Assembly: GCF_017744045.1 (NCBI RefSeq)
Contig: NZ_JAGHRD010000005.1
DNA from: Pelagimonas sp017744045
GTDB lineage: Bacteria > Pseudomonadota > Alphaproteobacteria > Rhodobacterales > Rhodobacteraceae
Reading direction: 5' to 3' (one strand)
Length of the DNA stretch: 64,000 bases
Part shown: positions 49,810 through 58,205 of the stretch, one piece after another
Layout of the letters: each line of letters opens with the position of its first letter
Position numbering within the stretch: the stretch's first letter is position 1
Notes under the pieces: model-generated
What the model was told of the DNA's origin: nothing
Database searches by the model: none
The model's input: the letters and a program-made list of their open reading frames with translations, nothing else
Position numbers and translations under genes: made by a program

Positions 49810-50370
49810 TTACCCGGAGAGGCGACAGATCATGAACTTGCAGCCCTGGCCTTTGGCTGTGACCAGACGCAAAGCGCCCGATTGGCGAAAGCGCAGGGCA
49901 TCGCCGGGGGCGAGGCTGTAGGCCTGGCCGCCTTGATCTGCGTGCATATAGCCGGAGAGGATGAGGATATGCACCTCTTGCCCTTCGATATCGGCACCGT
50001 CCTGAACAACTTCGCTGCCTGGAGGCAGGCGGCATTCTTCGACTTCTCCAGCCAGAGCCGCTGCGCCGGGTGACATGATGCGCCGGGCAAAGCCGGTTTC
50101 GCTGTCGCGCCAGATTGCCTGATCATCGCGTTGGATATGGGCCGGAAAGGCGGCCTCGGTCATGGCCAGCAGGCGCGACAGGCTCATGCTATGGGCACTG
50201 GCGAGCTTGTCCAGCACATCCGCTGACGGGCTGACTTCGGCATTTTCAAGCCGTGACAGGGCCGCGCGGCTGACACCGCTTGCCCCGGCCAATTGATCGA
50301 GGGTCCATCCCTTATCGGCGCGCAACCGTGACAGCCGGTCTGCGAGCCTGACCGTGAGGTCGCTCTTCAT
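49810..50370 (-). CDS. Xre-family regulator with cupin domain
   Basis: The protein has 186 residues: an N-terminal helix-turn-helix (about residues 8-62, LSRLRADKGWTLDQLAGASGVSRAALSRLEN) and a C-terminal cupin sensor (about 110-180) with VVQDGADIEGQEVHILILSGYM and SLAPGDALRF. HTH-cupin proteins of this type often control amino-acid or polyamine use. The gene is isolated; the sdaA gene 200 bases away is convergent, so a link is speculative. Confidence 0.9.
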   Translation of the reverse strand: MKSDLTVRLADRLSRLRADKGWTLDQLAGASGVSRAALSRLENAEVSPSADVLDKLASAHSMSLSRLLAMTEAAFPAHIQRDDQAIWRDSETGFARRIMSPGAAALAGEVEECRLPPGSEVVQDGADIEGQEVHILILSGYMHADQGGQAYSLAPGDALRFRQSGALRLVTAKGQGCKFMICRLSG

Positions 50371-50508
50371 TACTATCCCCCCGGGAATCTATCCCGTCTA
50401 AGAGACTAGAGCGCAATTGTTGGAGAAAGGCAAGCAAAGCCGGGGATTTGGCCTAAAGTTGGGCGGGGCTTGGGGACGTTTCGAAACGGGGTTGGGGTGG
50501 TGAAGGCG

Positions 50509-51021
50509 TCAGGTTGCGCTCTTTTGGAACCAGGCCATGGTGATATCGGCAGCAATTGGTTGGTTGCCGCTGCTATCGGTGAGTTGGATGGAAACGGTCA
50601 CTTCGCCCTTGTCTTGTTCCATGGTCGGGCGCAGCTGGTCTTCGTTTAGTGCGGCAACGGCGCGGATATCGCCGCGAATGGGTTTGTGCAGCTCGGCCTG
50701 CATGCGACGCACCACCACAACTGCGCCTTTGGGCACCCAATGGGCCAGCAGAATACCGGCGGCGAATTCGCCGGGCATCTGGCAGACGACACCATGAATG
50801 CCGCCCACATGGTTGCGGAACTTGCGCCGGTTCCTGAGGCTCATTTCCACGCGGGTTGGCTGCAGGACTTCGGTGCGGATACCCACCGTGGCATAGGCGC
50901 GGATCAAACGGCCCAGGAACAGATCAAAGGCGCGCAGCCGCCATTTTTCCGGCAGAAAGGCAATGCGATCCAACACGCCGTTCAAATGGTTCCGGGGCAG
51001 TTCAAGAGCGGTGTTTTGCAT
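50509..51021 (-). CDS. DUF4442 hotdog-fold protein
   Basis: The protein has 170 residues with a thioesterase-like hotdog pattern: a first part with RIAFLPEKWRLRAFDLFLGR, then TRVEMSLRNRRKFRNHVGGIHG and EFAAGILLAHWVPKGAVVVVRRM, ending with ITMAWFQKSA. The NHVGGIHG segment is where hotdog thioesterases bind CoA esters, and DUF4442 members are counted as putative thioesterases. The substrate is unknown. It is 91 bases downstream of an SDR gene on the same strand. Confidence 0.82.
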   Translation of the reverse strand: MQNTALELPRNHLNGVLDRIAFLPEKWRLRAFDLFLGRLIRAYATVGIRTEVLQPTRVEMSLRNRRKFRNHVGGIHGVVCQMPGEFAAGILLAHWVPKGAVVVVRRMQAELHKPIRGDIRAVAALNEDQLRPTMEQDKGEVTVSIQLTDSSGNQPIAADITMAWFQKSAT

Positions 51022-51111
51022 GGGGCCTCCTGCACGTCTAAGTCAGGCCTTAGGGCATGGGGAGCCATGTGCCAAATGCGACGCTGCGCCAGTTTGGTGG
51101 CTGCCGTTGGG

Positions 51112-51927
51112 TCAGTTGTTCTTGCGCGCCAGCCGGGCCTGAAGGCGGGCCATGTCGCGGCGCATGCGGGCCATGTACCAGGGAAACGGCAAGTAACGTT
51201 TGAGCCGCCAGCTTTTGCGCGCGGCCGGATGGGTGAGGATATGGGCCTGCCCCTTGGCGAGCCCGTCAAGAATGGTCGCCGCGACCTCATCAGCGCTGAT
51301 GCGAGCGCGTTCAACCATGCGCGTGGTGGCGGCGCGGGTCTGATCATCGGTGGCGCGCATATTCCGAGCCAGATCGGTGCGAAAGAAGCTGGGACAGGCC
51401 ACATGGACCGAAATGCCACGATCCTGCCATTCCAGCATCAGGGTTTCGGAAATCGCCAAAAGCGCGGCTTTGGAAGCGTTATAGGCAGTTGAATTGGGCA
51501 GATAGAGCACGGCCGCCATGGAGGCAATGTTGAGCATCTGCCCGCCGCGCGGCAAGAGCGGGCCCAGCGTCTGGGCCGTCCGCACGGGACCGAGGGTGTT
51601 GATGTCGAAGATCCAGCGCCAATCCTCGATCTCGGTCTGATCAAAGGGGCCCATCTGGGCGACGCCGGCATTGTTGACCAAGAGATCAAGACCGCCCCAG
51701 TTGCTGTGCAGCCAGTCGGCAGTTTCGCCTAGGTCCGCCTCGGAGGTCACATCACAGGTGATCCAATCCACCCCGATCTCTGCAGCGGTGTTTTGCGCGG
51801 CCTCGGCATCACGATCGCCGATCAGAACCTTCGCGCCTTGCTTGGCCAGTTGGGTGGCAAGGGCCCGGCCCAGCCCCCCTGCCCCGCCGGTGATGAAAAC
51901 CCGTTTTGTCATGCTCTGCTTTGTCAT
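51112..51927 (-). CDS. SDR family oxidoreductase with extended C-terminus
   Basis: A 271-residue short-chain dehydrogenase: TGGAGGLGRAL (about residues 13-23), GDRD after beta2, which favours NAD, NNAGVAQ near 87, NIASMAA with catalytic Ser and YNASK (about 151). The last 35 residues form a basic tail (RKSWRLKRYLPFPWYMARMRR) that could sit at the membrane, as in lipid-active SDRs. A second in-frame ATG five codons in is also possible. It may be co-transcribed with the DUF4442 gene. Confidence 0.9.
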   Translation of the reverse strand: MTKQSMTKRVFITGGAGGLGRALATQLAKQGAKVLIGDRDAEAAQNTAAEIGVDWITCDVTSEADLGETADWLHSNWGGLDLLVNNAGVAQMGPFDQTEIEDWRWIFDINTLGPVRTAQTLGPLLPRGGQMLNIASMAAVLYLPNSTAYNASKAALLAISETLMLEWQDRGISVHVACPSFFRTDLARNMRATDDQTRAATTRMVERARISADEVAATILDGLAKGQAHILTHPAARKSWRLKRYLPFPWYMARMRRDMARLQARLARKNN

Positions 51928-52119
51928 GACTTTTCATACCTTGGCGAGCGGCGGATCTGCAATCGCCTCGCGCGGCGCATCCTGCAAGGCCAAGGGTCAG
52001 GAATTCCTGACGGAGGTTTTCCGGACTGATGCCAAAGGCGCAACTCACCTAGATTGAACCCAACACCGCAACAGCCTCCGCTCTGCACAAACCTGGGGGC
52101 AAGACATAGGAGAGCCGAG

Positions 52120-52335
52120 ATGGCCTATTTTGATCCAAGCTTTGAACGCTCGACCGGGTTGCGTCAGACGTTGGGGCGCATGGCGACCCGCCTGTTTGAA
52201 ACCCCGTTTGATGCCCGACAGCGCCGGTTGGCCGCGCGAGTGGCCGATCTGCGCGCCTTGTCCGATGCCGAACTGGCTGCACGTGGTTTGCAGCGGCAGG
52301 ACATCCTGTTTCATGTGTTCGGAGGTGGTGCTTAA
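52120..52335 (+). CDS. DUF1127 small protein
   Basis: A 71-residue arginine-rich protein, RBS AGGAGAG, ending in the DUF1127/YjiS core: RRLAARVADLRALSDAELAARGLQRQDILFHVF. Small DUF1127 proteins in alphaproteobacteria can bind RNA and affect phosphate or carbon metabolism and sRNA turnover; whether this one does is not shown. The N-terminal half is a less conserved extension. Confidence 0.85.
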   Translation: MAYFDPSFERSTGLRQTLGRMATRLFETPFDARQRRLAARVADLRALSDAELAARGLQRQDILFHVFGGGA

Positions 52336-52344
52336 GGCACCCCC

Positions 52345-52386
52345 AAATTCCATGTATGGAATTTGCAAATTCCGTCGACGGAATTT
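52345..52386. repeat. double AAATTCC palindrome next to lipB
   Basis: AAATTCCATGTATGGAATTT (52345-52364) and AAATTCCGTCGACGGAATTT (52367-52386), separated by two bases. The second is identical to the module at 56138-56157. It abuts the lipB stop codon at 52388. Confidence 0.8.
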
Positions 52387-52387
52387 G

Positions 52388-53068
52388 TCAGCGCGCCTCG
52401 CAGGTGATGCGCCGCCGTTCTTCGCCAAAGATTTTCTCAAAGCTGGTTTTCAGCGCCACATCGAGATCGTCCATGCCAACCGGCAACCCCAAATCAACCA
52501 GCGAGGTCACGCCATATTCGGTGATGCCGCAGGGGACGATGCCGTCAAAGTGGCTCAGATCCGGTTCGACATTGACCGAGATGCCGTGAAAGCTCACCCA
52601 TTTGCGCATGCGAATGCCGATGGCAGCGACCTTGTCTTCGGCCATGGCCCCGGTGATGGTGCGCGGTTTGTCCGGGCGTTCGATCCAGACGCCGACACGG
52701 CCATCGCGGATATGCCCGCTGAGCCCGAACTCGGCCAGGGCATCGATCACCCAGGCCTCGAGATCACGCACGAAACAGCGCACATCCTTGCCCCGTTTGG
52801 ACACATCCAGCATCACATAAGCCACCCGCTGTCCGGGGCCGTGATAGGTGTATTGCCCGCCACGTTTGCTGGGATAGACCGGAAAGCGATCCGGATCCTT
52901 GAGATCTTGGGCCTGCGCGCTGGTGCCCGCAGTATAAAGCGGCGGGTGTTCCAGCAGCCAGATGCATTCCTCGGCCTCTCCGGCGGCAATCGCCGTGGCA
53001 CGGGCCTCCATGAAATCCAGCGCGTCCTCATAGGGGGTCAACCCGTCACTGATCTTCCATTCCACCAT
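52388..53068 (-). CDS. lipB: octanoyltransferase LipB
   Basis: LipB moves octanoate from ACP to lipoyl domains of 2-oxoacid dehydrogenases and GcvH, the first step of lipoate synthesis. The 226-residue protein from the ATG at 53068 has HPPLYTAGTSAQ, RGGQYTYHGPGQRVAYVMLD, the catalytic lysine in GAMAEDKVAAIGIRM and the catalytic cysteine in IVPCGITEYGVTSL. The frame stays open far upstream through the tRNA, but family alignment by eye supports MVEWKISDG as the start. Confidence 0.95.
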   Translation of the reverse strand: MVEWKISDGLTPYEDALDFMEARATAIAAGEAEECIWLLEHPPLYTAGTSAQAQDLKDPDRFPVYPSKRGGQYTYHGPGQRVAYVMLDVSKRGKDVRCFVRDLEAWVIDALAEFGLSGHIRDGRVGVWIERPDKPRTITGAMAEDKVAAIGIRMRKWVSFHGISVNVEPDLSHFDGIVPCGITEYGVTSLVDLGLPVGMDDLDVALKTSFEKIFGEERRRITCEAR

Positions 53069-53235
53069 GATCGCAGCCTCTGTTTCCTTGCGCGATTTCC
53101 TTAACATTGCGGTGGGGAAAATGGCCAGAGGCCGCGCCTTAGGTCTCAGGGCCGAAAAATGCCGAATTGGCATTTTTTCCTCTTCACATCCGCCCCGCCC
53201 TTCGTTAGGTAGCGCTCTACCAAGCCAGGTACAGT

Positions 53236-53322
53236 GCGGTCGTGGCGGAATTGGTAGACGCGCAGCGTTGAGGTCGCTGTGGGGTAACACCCGTGGAGGT
53301 TCGAGTCCTCTCGACCGCACCA
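53236..53322 (+). tRNA. tRNA-Leu (GAG)
   Basis: 87 nt including the encoded CCA. Acceptor stem GCGGTCG/CGACCGC, D-arm GGCGGAATTGGTAGACGC, anticodon stem CAGCG/CGCTG with loop TTGAGGT giving anticodon GAG at 53270-53272, a long variable arm as expected for Leu (TGGGGTAACACCCG), and T-loop GTTCGAGTC. It reads CTC/CTT leucine codons. Confidence 0.97.
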
Positions 53323-53651
53323 ATGGCTCTTCCGAGAGAAGATGCCGAAGCAATCGAAACATGGGAATTCGGCAGTTGCTCCAAAGGAGCAATGAGAGCA
53401 TGGAATTCCTGGTTCGTCCCCTCAGCGGCACCATTTCACAGAGAGATGTGAACCTGTCTTTCCCGGAAATTCGTAAGCAATGACGATGCGCGTTCTGTGT
53501 GGCTCGCGATCTGCGTGGCGCGTTTTGCTTCTTTGACCCGGATCTTGCGCATTGCCTGATGCCTGCTGTTAGAGCGCAGGATCCGGGTCGCGTTGTGGCT
53601 TGGGAAAGCGCCATTACGGCCATGATCTGTAACGCGAAAGGACATGAGATC
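53323..53651. other. 329-bp region between tRNA-Leu and an SDR gene
   Basis: There is no recognised gene. Two short frames (42 codons from 53325 and 27 codons from 53400, the latter behind AAGGAG) could be translated but match nothing I know. A stretch ending AGCGGCACCA at about 53429-53438 looks like a tRNA 3' end but has no 5' partner. Confidence 0.4.
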
Positions 53652-54413
53652 ATGGAGTTAAAAGGCAAAACGATTGTCATCACCGGGGCGAGCAGCGGGA
53701 TTGGGGCCGCCGCCGCATTGCTGTTTGCCAAAGAAGGCGCGCAGCTGGTCCTGGGGGCGCGGCGCGAGGCGGAGTTGCGGCAGGTGGCCGGGCAAATCAC
53801 CCAGAGCAATGGCAAGGCTTCTGCCCTGGCCGGAGATGTGACCGATCCGGATTACGCAAAGGCGCTGGTGGACTGTGCCCTGGACAGGTACGGCCAATTG
53901 GATGGGGCGTTCAACAATGCGGGCATGGTCGGAGACATGATGCCGGTCGCTGACATGGCCTTTTCCAACTGGCAAAATGTTCTGGAAACCAACCTGACCA
54001 GCGCCTTCCTCTGCGCCAAGGCGCAGATCCCGGCGATGACCAAGGGCGGGGCTTTGGTGTTCACCTCCTCCTTTGTCGGGTCCTCCAATGCCGGGCTGCC
54101 GGGCATGGCGGCTTATGCGGCGGCCAAGGCGGGGGTGAACGGGTTGGTGCAATCCCTGGCCAATGATCATGCGCAACACGGTATTCGGGTGAACGCCCTG
54201 CTGCCCGGTGGCACGATGACCGCCATGGCGGGGGATGATCCTGCGGGCCATGCATTTGTGCGGTCCCTGCATCCGATGCGCCGCATGGCCGAGCCAGAGG
54301 AGATCGCACAGGCGGCGTTGTTCCTGTTGTCAGACCGCGCCAGCTTTGTCACCGGAACGGCGATGCTTGCTGATGGCGGCGTGTCGGTGCAGCTGGGTCA
54401 AGGGCCTGTGTAA
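53652..54413 (+). CDS. SDR family oxidoreductase
   Basis: The protein has 253 residues from the ATG at 53652 (MELKGKTIVITGASSGIG). Motifs are TGASSGIG, GARREAEL after beta2, where an arginine favours NADP, NNAGMVGD, FTSSFVG with catalytic Ser and YAAAK. The C-terminal FVTGTAMLADGGVSVQ is characteristic of FabG-like/glucose-1-dehydrogenase-like members. The substrate is unknown. The frame extends upstream, but residues before MELKG do not look like an SDR. It converges on the lrp gene with nine bases between stops. Confidence 0.92.
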   Translation: MELKGKTIVITGASSGIGAAAALLFAKEGAQLVLGARREAELRQVAGQITQSNGKASALAGDVTDPDYAKALVDCALDRYGQLDGAFNNAGMVGDMMPVADMAFSNWQNVLETNLTSAFLCAKAQIPAMTKGGALVFTSSFVGSSNAGLPGMAAYAAAKAGVNGLVQSLANDHAQHGIRVNALLPGGTMTAMAGDDPAGHAFVRSLHPMRRMAEPEEIAQAALFLLSDRASFVTGTAMLADGGVSVQLGQGPV

Positions 54414-54422
54414 TAGATCAGG

Positions 54423-54887
54423 TCACACCACGCGCCGCATGGGCAATGCGGCGCGCCGGCTTAGGGTGCGCAGGGTAAAGCTTGACCGCATATTGCGCAC
54501 ATTGGGCACCGTCATCAGCCGGGTTTCGAGGAAATGGTCAAACGCCTCGAGATCCGGCACCACGACCTTCATCAGAATATCCGGGCTGCCAGTCATGAGC
54601 TGACATTCGACGATTTCCTCAAAAGTCGCGATGCGCTTGGTAAAACCTGACACCGCCTCAACGCTTTGCCGGTCAAGCTCCAACGTCACAAAGACGGTGA
54701 CCGCCTGCCCGATCTTGCGCTGATCCACACGCGCGCCGTAGCCGGTGATGATCCCCGCCTCTTCCATCCGGGCGACGCGCCGCGCGCAGGGCGTGGCTGA
54801 CAGCCCGACCTGTTCGGCCAGATCGCCCATGCGAATGCGCCCATCCTGTTGCAGGATTTTGAGTATCTTGTGGTCGAGATCATCCAT
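54423..54887 (-). CDS. Lrp/AsnC family transcriptional regulator
   Basis: The protein has 154 residues from the ATG at 54887: an AsnC-type HTH (MDDLDHKILKILQQDGRIRMGDLAEQVGLSATPCARRVARMEEAG) and a C-terminal RAM ligand domain with VTVFVTLELDRQS and MTGSPDILMKVVVPDLEAFDHFL. Such proteins form octamers and respond to amino acids. It is divergent from an amino-acid dehydrogenase gene, which it most likely controls in response to leucine or a related amino acid. Confidence 0.95.
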   Translation of the reverse strand: MDDLDHKILKILQQDGRIRMGDLAEQVGLSATPCARRVARMEEAGIITGYGARVDQRKIGQAVTVFVTLELDRQSVEAVSGFTKRIATFEEIVECQLMTGSPDILMKVVVPDLEAFDHFLETRLMTVPNVRNMRSSFTLRTLSRRAALPMRRVV

Positions 54888-55012
54888 TTTATCGCGCCTT
54901 TGCGCTGAAACTTGAAGGTTTTCACTAAGAATACCCAAATCCACGTCCAAGAATAGGGAAAATCCTCCGACACACGCGACTATCCTGTTATGGAACTGAG
55001 GAGGAAACCCAT

Positions 55013-56065
55013 ATGACACTGACCGCCCCCACCCTGACCGATCTCGCTGTCGCCACCCATGAACGCGTGGTTCATGTCGAAGGGCTGCCCGGAGGGTTGA
55101 GCGCTTTGATCGCCATTCACTCCACGGCACGCGGGCCTGCTGCGGGTGGTTTGCGGATGCGCAGCTATGACAGCTTTGACGCCGCGGTTGAGGATGTGCT
55201 GCGCCTGTCCCATGGCATGACCCTGAAAAACGCCGCCGCCGATCTGCCACTGGGCGGCGGCAAGGCGGTGATCATGGGCGATGTGGCGACGCAGAAAACG
55301 CCCGAGCTGATGGAAGCCTTTGGCATGGCCGTGGATCAGCTGGGCGGAGATTATCGCACCGCCGAGGATATGGGCATGACGCCCGAGGATATGGCGATCA
55401 TCTCGCGGCAGACCAAATTTGTCGCCGGCCTGCCGGGGAAATCCGGGGATCCCTCGCCGATAACCGCGCGCGGTGTGTTCCTGTCGATGAAGGTGGCAGC
55501 CAAGCATAAGTTCGGCAGTGATGATCTCAGCGGAAAGCGCGTGGCGATGCAGGGCCTGGGCCATGTGGGCTGGCATCTGGCGGATATGCTGCACGAGGCC
55601 GGGGCCGAGTTGATCGTGACCGATGTGAACGAAGATGCTTTGGATGAGGCCGTGGTGTCTTTCAACGCCAAGGTTGTCGGGCCGAATGAGATCTATGGGC
55701 AAGATGTCGATATCTTTGCGCCTTGTGCCATTGGGGCGGTATTGAACGCCAAGACGATCCCGATGCTCACCTGCGAAGTGGTCTGTGGTGCCGCCAATAA
55801 CCTGCTGGCCACGCCTGAGGATGGTCAGCGCCTGGTGGAGCGCGGCATTCTTTATGCACCGGATTTTGTCGCCAATGGCGGCGGGATCATCAATGCCACG
55901 CCTGAAATCATCGGACAGACGCAGGATGCGGCCTGGCTGGAGGGCAAGCTGCAAGCTTTGAGCACCAATATGGATGCCATTCTGAGCGAATCCCTGCGCA
56001 GCGGCTTGCCCCCGCATGAGGTGGCCGAGCACATGGTCGAGGCAAAGGTGTCGCTGGCCGCGTGA
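55013..56065 (+). CDS. Glu/Leu/Phe/Val dehydrogenase (leucine-dehydrogenase-like)
   Basis: NAD-dependent oxidative deamination of a branched or aromatic amino acid. The 350-residue length fits leucine or phenylalanine dehydrogenases, which are shorter than glutamate dehydrogenase. Catalytic lysines K72 (GMTLKNAA) and K84 (LPLGGGKAVI) are in place, followed by EDMGMTPEDM and the Rossmann motif GLGHVGWHLAD, then CAIGAVLN and ANGGGIINATPE. The divergent Lrp regulator supports a role in amino-acid breakdown. Substrate choice among Leu, Val and Phe cannot be decided by eye. Confidence 0.93.
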   Translation: MTLTAPTLTDLAVATHERVVHVEGLPGGLSALIAIHSTARGPAAGGLRMRSYDSFDAAVEDVLRLSHGMTLKNAAADLPLGGGKAVIMGDVATQKTPELMEAFGMAVDQLGGDYRTAEDMGMTPEDMAIISRQTKFVAGLPGKSGDPSPITARGVFLSMKVAAKHKFGSDDLSGKRVAMQGLGHVGWHLADMLHEAGAELIVTDVNEDALDEAVVSFNAKVVGPNEIYGQDVDIFAPCAIGAVLNAKTIPMLTCEVVCGAANNLLATPEDGQRLVERGILYAPDFVANGGGIINATPEIIGQTQDAAWLEGKLQALSTNMDAILSESLRSGLPPHEVAEHMVEAKVSLAA

Positions 56066-56113
56066 TCCTTGCCTAAAGTGACAAAGGGAGCGCCTACCGA
56101 GCGGCGGGCGCTC

Positions 56114-56157
56114 CAAAACTTTTGACAAAAGTTTTGCAAATTCCGTCGACGGAATTT
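56114..56157 (+). repeat. composite palindromic repeat downstream of the dehydrogenase
   Basis: CAAAACTTTTGACAAAAGTTTTG (56114-56136), one base, then AAATTCCGTCGACGGAATTT (56138-56157). Same order and GGCGCTC flank as the bamB-side copy in its own orientation. It lies 48 bases after the stop codon. Confidence 0.82.
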
Positions 56158-56276
56158 GGTGGCGCGCGTTGCGGGGGATGTGAGGCACAAGCGATGTCGC
56201 CGGGTGTGGGCCCGTGTTTTATGGCGGATTTCGCCGATCTGACCTCACCAGCCCATCTGACCTGCGACACTTTTGT

Positions 56277-56290
56277 TTGATCTGCGTCAA
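56277..56290. promoter_or_regulatory. FNR/FnrL-type box upstream of ctaD
   Basis: TTGATCTGCGTCAA fits TTGAY-N4-RTCAA and lies 110 bases before the ctaD start. An oxygen-sensing FNR-family protein controlling the aa3 oxidase would be in keeping with related bacteria. Confidence 0.65.
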
Positions 56291-56400
56291 ATACCACCGT
56301 TGCCGACCTAAAGATCACCTTTTAAAACATGAATGGAATTGACGGGCGCGATGGGATTCTCTTTCGCGCCCGCATTAGTAGGACAAAAGGGAGGCACGAG

Positions 56401-58074
56401 ATGGCAGACGCCGCCATTCATGGCCACGAGCACGAGGACAACCGGGGGTTTTTTACCCGCTGGTTCATGTCCACAAACCACAAGGATATCGGTATCCTCT
56501 ACCTGATCGTTTCGGCGCTTGCGGGTTTGGTATCGGTGATCTTCACCGTTTATATGCGCATGGAGCTCATGGAGCCCGGTGTGCAATATATGTGTCAGGA
56601 AGGCGCGCGCCTGATTGCCACAACAGTTGAGCAATGTACCCCGAATGGCCACCTCTGGAACGTGTTGATCACGGGCCACGGTATCCTGATGATGTTCTTC
56701 GTCGTCATCCCGGCCCTGTTCGGCGGTTTTGGCAACTATTTCATGCCGTTGCAGATCGGTGCGCCGGACATGGCCTTTCCTCGTATGAACAACCTGTCCT
56801 TCTGGCTTTATGTTGCCGGCACCACCCTGGCGGTGTGCTCGGTCTTCAGCCCGGGCGGTAACGGTCAGCTTGGGTCCGGCGTGGGCTGGGTTCTTTACCC
56901 GCCGCTCTCGACCAATGAACAAGGTTTCTCGATGGATCTGGCGATCTTCGCGGTTCACGTATCGGGGGCAAGCTCGATCCTGGGCGCGATCAACATGATC
57001 ACCACCTTCCTGAACATGCGTGCCCCGGGCATGACCCTGTTCAAGGTTCCGCTGTTCAGCTGGTCGATCTTTGTCACCTCCTGGCTGATTCTGCTGTCCT
57101 TGCCGGTTCTGGCGGGCGCGATCACCATGCTGCTGACCGACCGCAACTTTGGCACCACCTTCTTTGATCCGTCAGGCGGCGGCGATCCGATCCTGTACCA
57201 GCATATCCTGTGGTTCTTTGGTCACCCCGAAGTTTACATCGTGATCCTGCCGGGCTTTGGTATCATCTCCCACGTCATCGCGACCTTCTCGCGCAAGCCG
57301 GTCTTTGGCTATCTGCCAATGGTCTGGGCGATCATCGCGATTGGCGCTCTGGGCTTTGTCGTGTGGGCGCACCACATGTACACCGTCGGCATGAGCCTGC
57401 GTCAGCAGTCTTACTTCATGTTGGCCACCATGGTCATCGCGGTTCCGACCGGTGTGAAAGTGTTCAGCTGGATTGCCACCATGTGGGGCGGCTCGGTTGA
57501 GTTCAAGACACCGATGATGTTCGCTCTGGGCTTCCTGATGCTGTTCACCATCGGTGGTGTGACCGGTGTTGTTCTGTCCCAGGCTGGTGTGGACCGTGCC
57601 TATCACGACACCTACTACGTGGTTGCGCATTTCCACTATGTGATGAGCCTGGGTGCCGTGTTCGCGATCTTTGCGGGGGTTTACTTCTACTTCCCGAAAA
57701 TGTCCGGCAAGATGTATTCGGAAACCCTGGGCCACATCCACTTCTGGATGTTCTTCATCGGGGCCAACCTGACCTTCTTCCCGCAGCACTTCCTGGGTCG
57801 TCAGGGCATGCCGCGCCGCTATATCGACTACCCTGAGGCATTCGCCACATGGAACTACTGGTCGTCGCTGGGCGCGTTCCTGTCCTTTGCCTCGTTCCTG
57901 CTGTTCTTCTACATCGTGATCCACGCCCTGTTGAAAGGCGCGAAATCGACCGAGAACAACCCTTGGAACGAATATGCGGATACGCTGGAATGGACCCTGC
58001 CTAGCCCGCCGCCCGAGCACACGTTCGAGCAGCTGCCAAAGCAGGAAGACTGGGACAAAGCCCCGTCGCACTGA
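56401..58074 (+). CDS. ctaD: cytochrome c oxidase subunit I (aa3 type)
   Basis: This is the catalytic heme-copper subunit that reduces oxygen and pumps protons. The 557-residue protein has twelve helices. His93 in TGHGILMMFF is the expected low-spin heme a ligand. The CuB site with the His-Tyr cross-link is HPEVYIVILPGFGI and AHHMYTVG, and heme a3 and a ligands lie in VVAHFHYV. The start at 56401 follows GGGAGG; the open frame upstream is not family-like. Other oxidase genes (ctaC, ctaB, ctaG, ctaE) are not adjacent. A terminator follows. Confidence 0.98.
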   Translation: MADAAIHGHEHEDNRGFFTRWFMSTNHKDIGILYLIVSALAGLVSVIFTVYMRMELMEPGVQYMCQEGARLIATTVEQCTPNGHLWNVLITGHGILMMFFVVIPALFGGFGNYFMPLQIGAPDMAFPRMNNLSFWLYVAGTTLAVCSVFSPGGNGQLGSGVGWVLYPPLSTNEQGFSMDLAIFAVHVSGASSILGAINMITTFLNMRAPGMTLFKVPLFSWSIFVTSWLILLSLPVLAGAITMLLTDRNFGTTFFDPSGGGDPILYQHILWFFGHPEVYIVILPGFGIISHVIATFSRKPVFGYLPMVWAIIAIGALGFVVWAHHMYTVGMSLRQQSYFMLATMVIAVPTGVKVFSWIATMWGGSVEFKTPMMFALGFLMLFTIGGVTGVVLSQAGVDRAYHDTYYVVAHFHYVMSLGAVFAIFAGVYFYFPKMSGKMYSETLGHIHFWMFFIGANLTFFPQHFLGRQGMPRRYIDYPEAFATWNYWSSLGAFLSFASFLLFFYIVIHALLKGAKSTENNPWNEYADTLEWTLPSPPPEHTFEQLPKQEDWDKAPSH

Positions 58075-58093
58075 TCCGGCTCTGAAATCTAGG

Positions 58094-58125
58094 AAAGGCC
58101 TCGCAATTTGCGGGGCCTTTTCTTT
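58094..58125 (+). terminator. rho-independent terminator of ctaD
   Basis: AAAGGCCTCGC-AATTT-GCGGGGCCTTT (58094-58120, one G-T pair) runs into TCTTTTT, 20 bases after the ctaD stop. Confidence 0.9.
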
Positions 58126-58205
58126 TTCGTCGGCTTGTGTCGCCTTCCCCTTGTGACACAAGCCTTCCGCCCCCAATTTGCAAAGGTGCAGTTAAGGGGG
58201 GCGTG

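Noticed and set aside
51996..52011. GTCAGGAATTCCTGAC palindrome, with a 15 of 16 match at 43360-43375
   Set aside because: Only two copies, in unrelated settings; too little to call a regulatory site.
53390..53440. Possible second tRNA or attachment-site remnant after tRNA-Leu, ending AGCGGCACCA
   Set aside because: No matching 5' acceptor strand, no D-arm or anticodon arm; similarity to the tRNA-Leu 3' end is too weak to call an att site.
54980..56188. 402-codon open frame antisense to the amino-acid dehydrogenase
   Set aside because: The sense frame has all dehydrogenase motifs; the antisense product has no recognisable domain.
57172..58176. 334-codon open frame antisense to ctaD
   Set aside because: Charged, low-complexity translation of the opposite strand of a strongly conserved gene.
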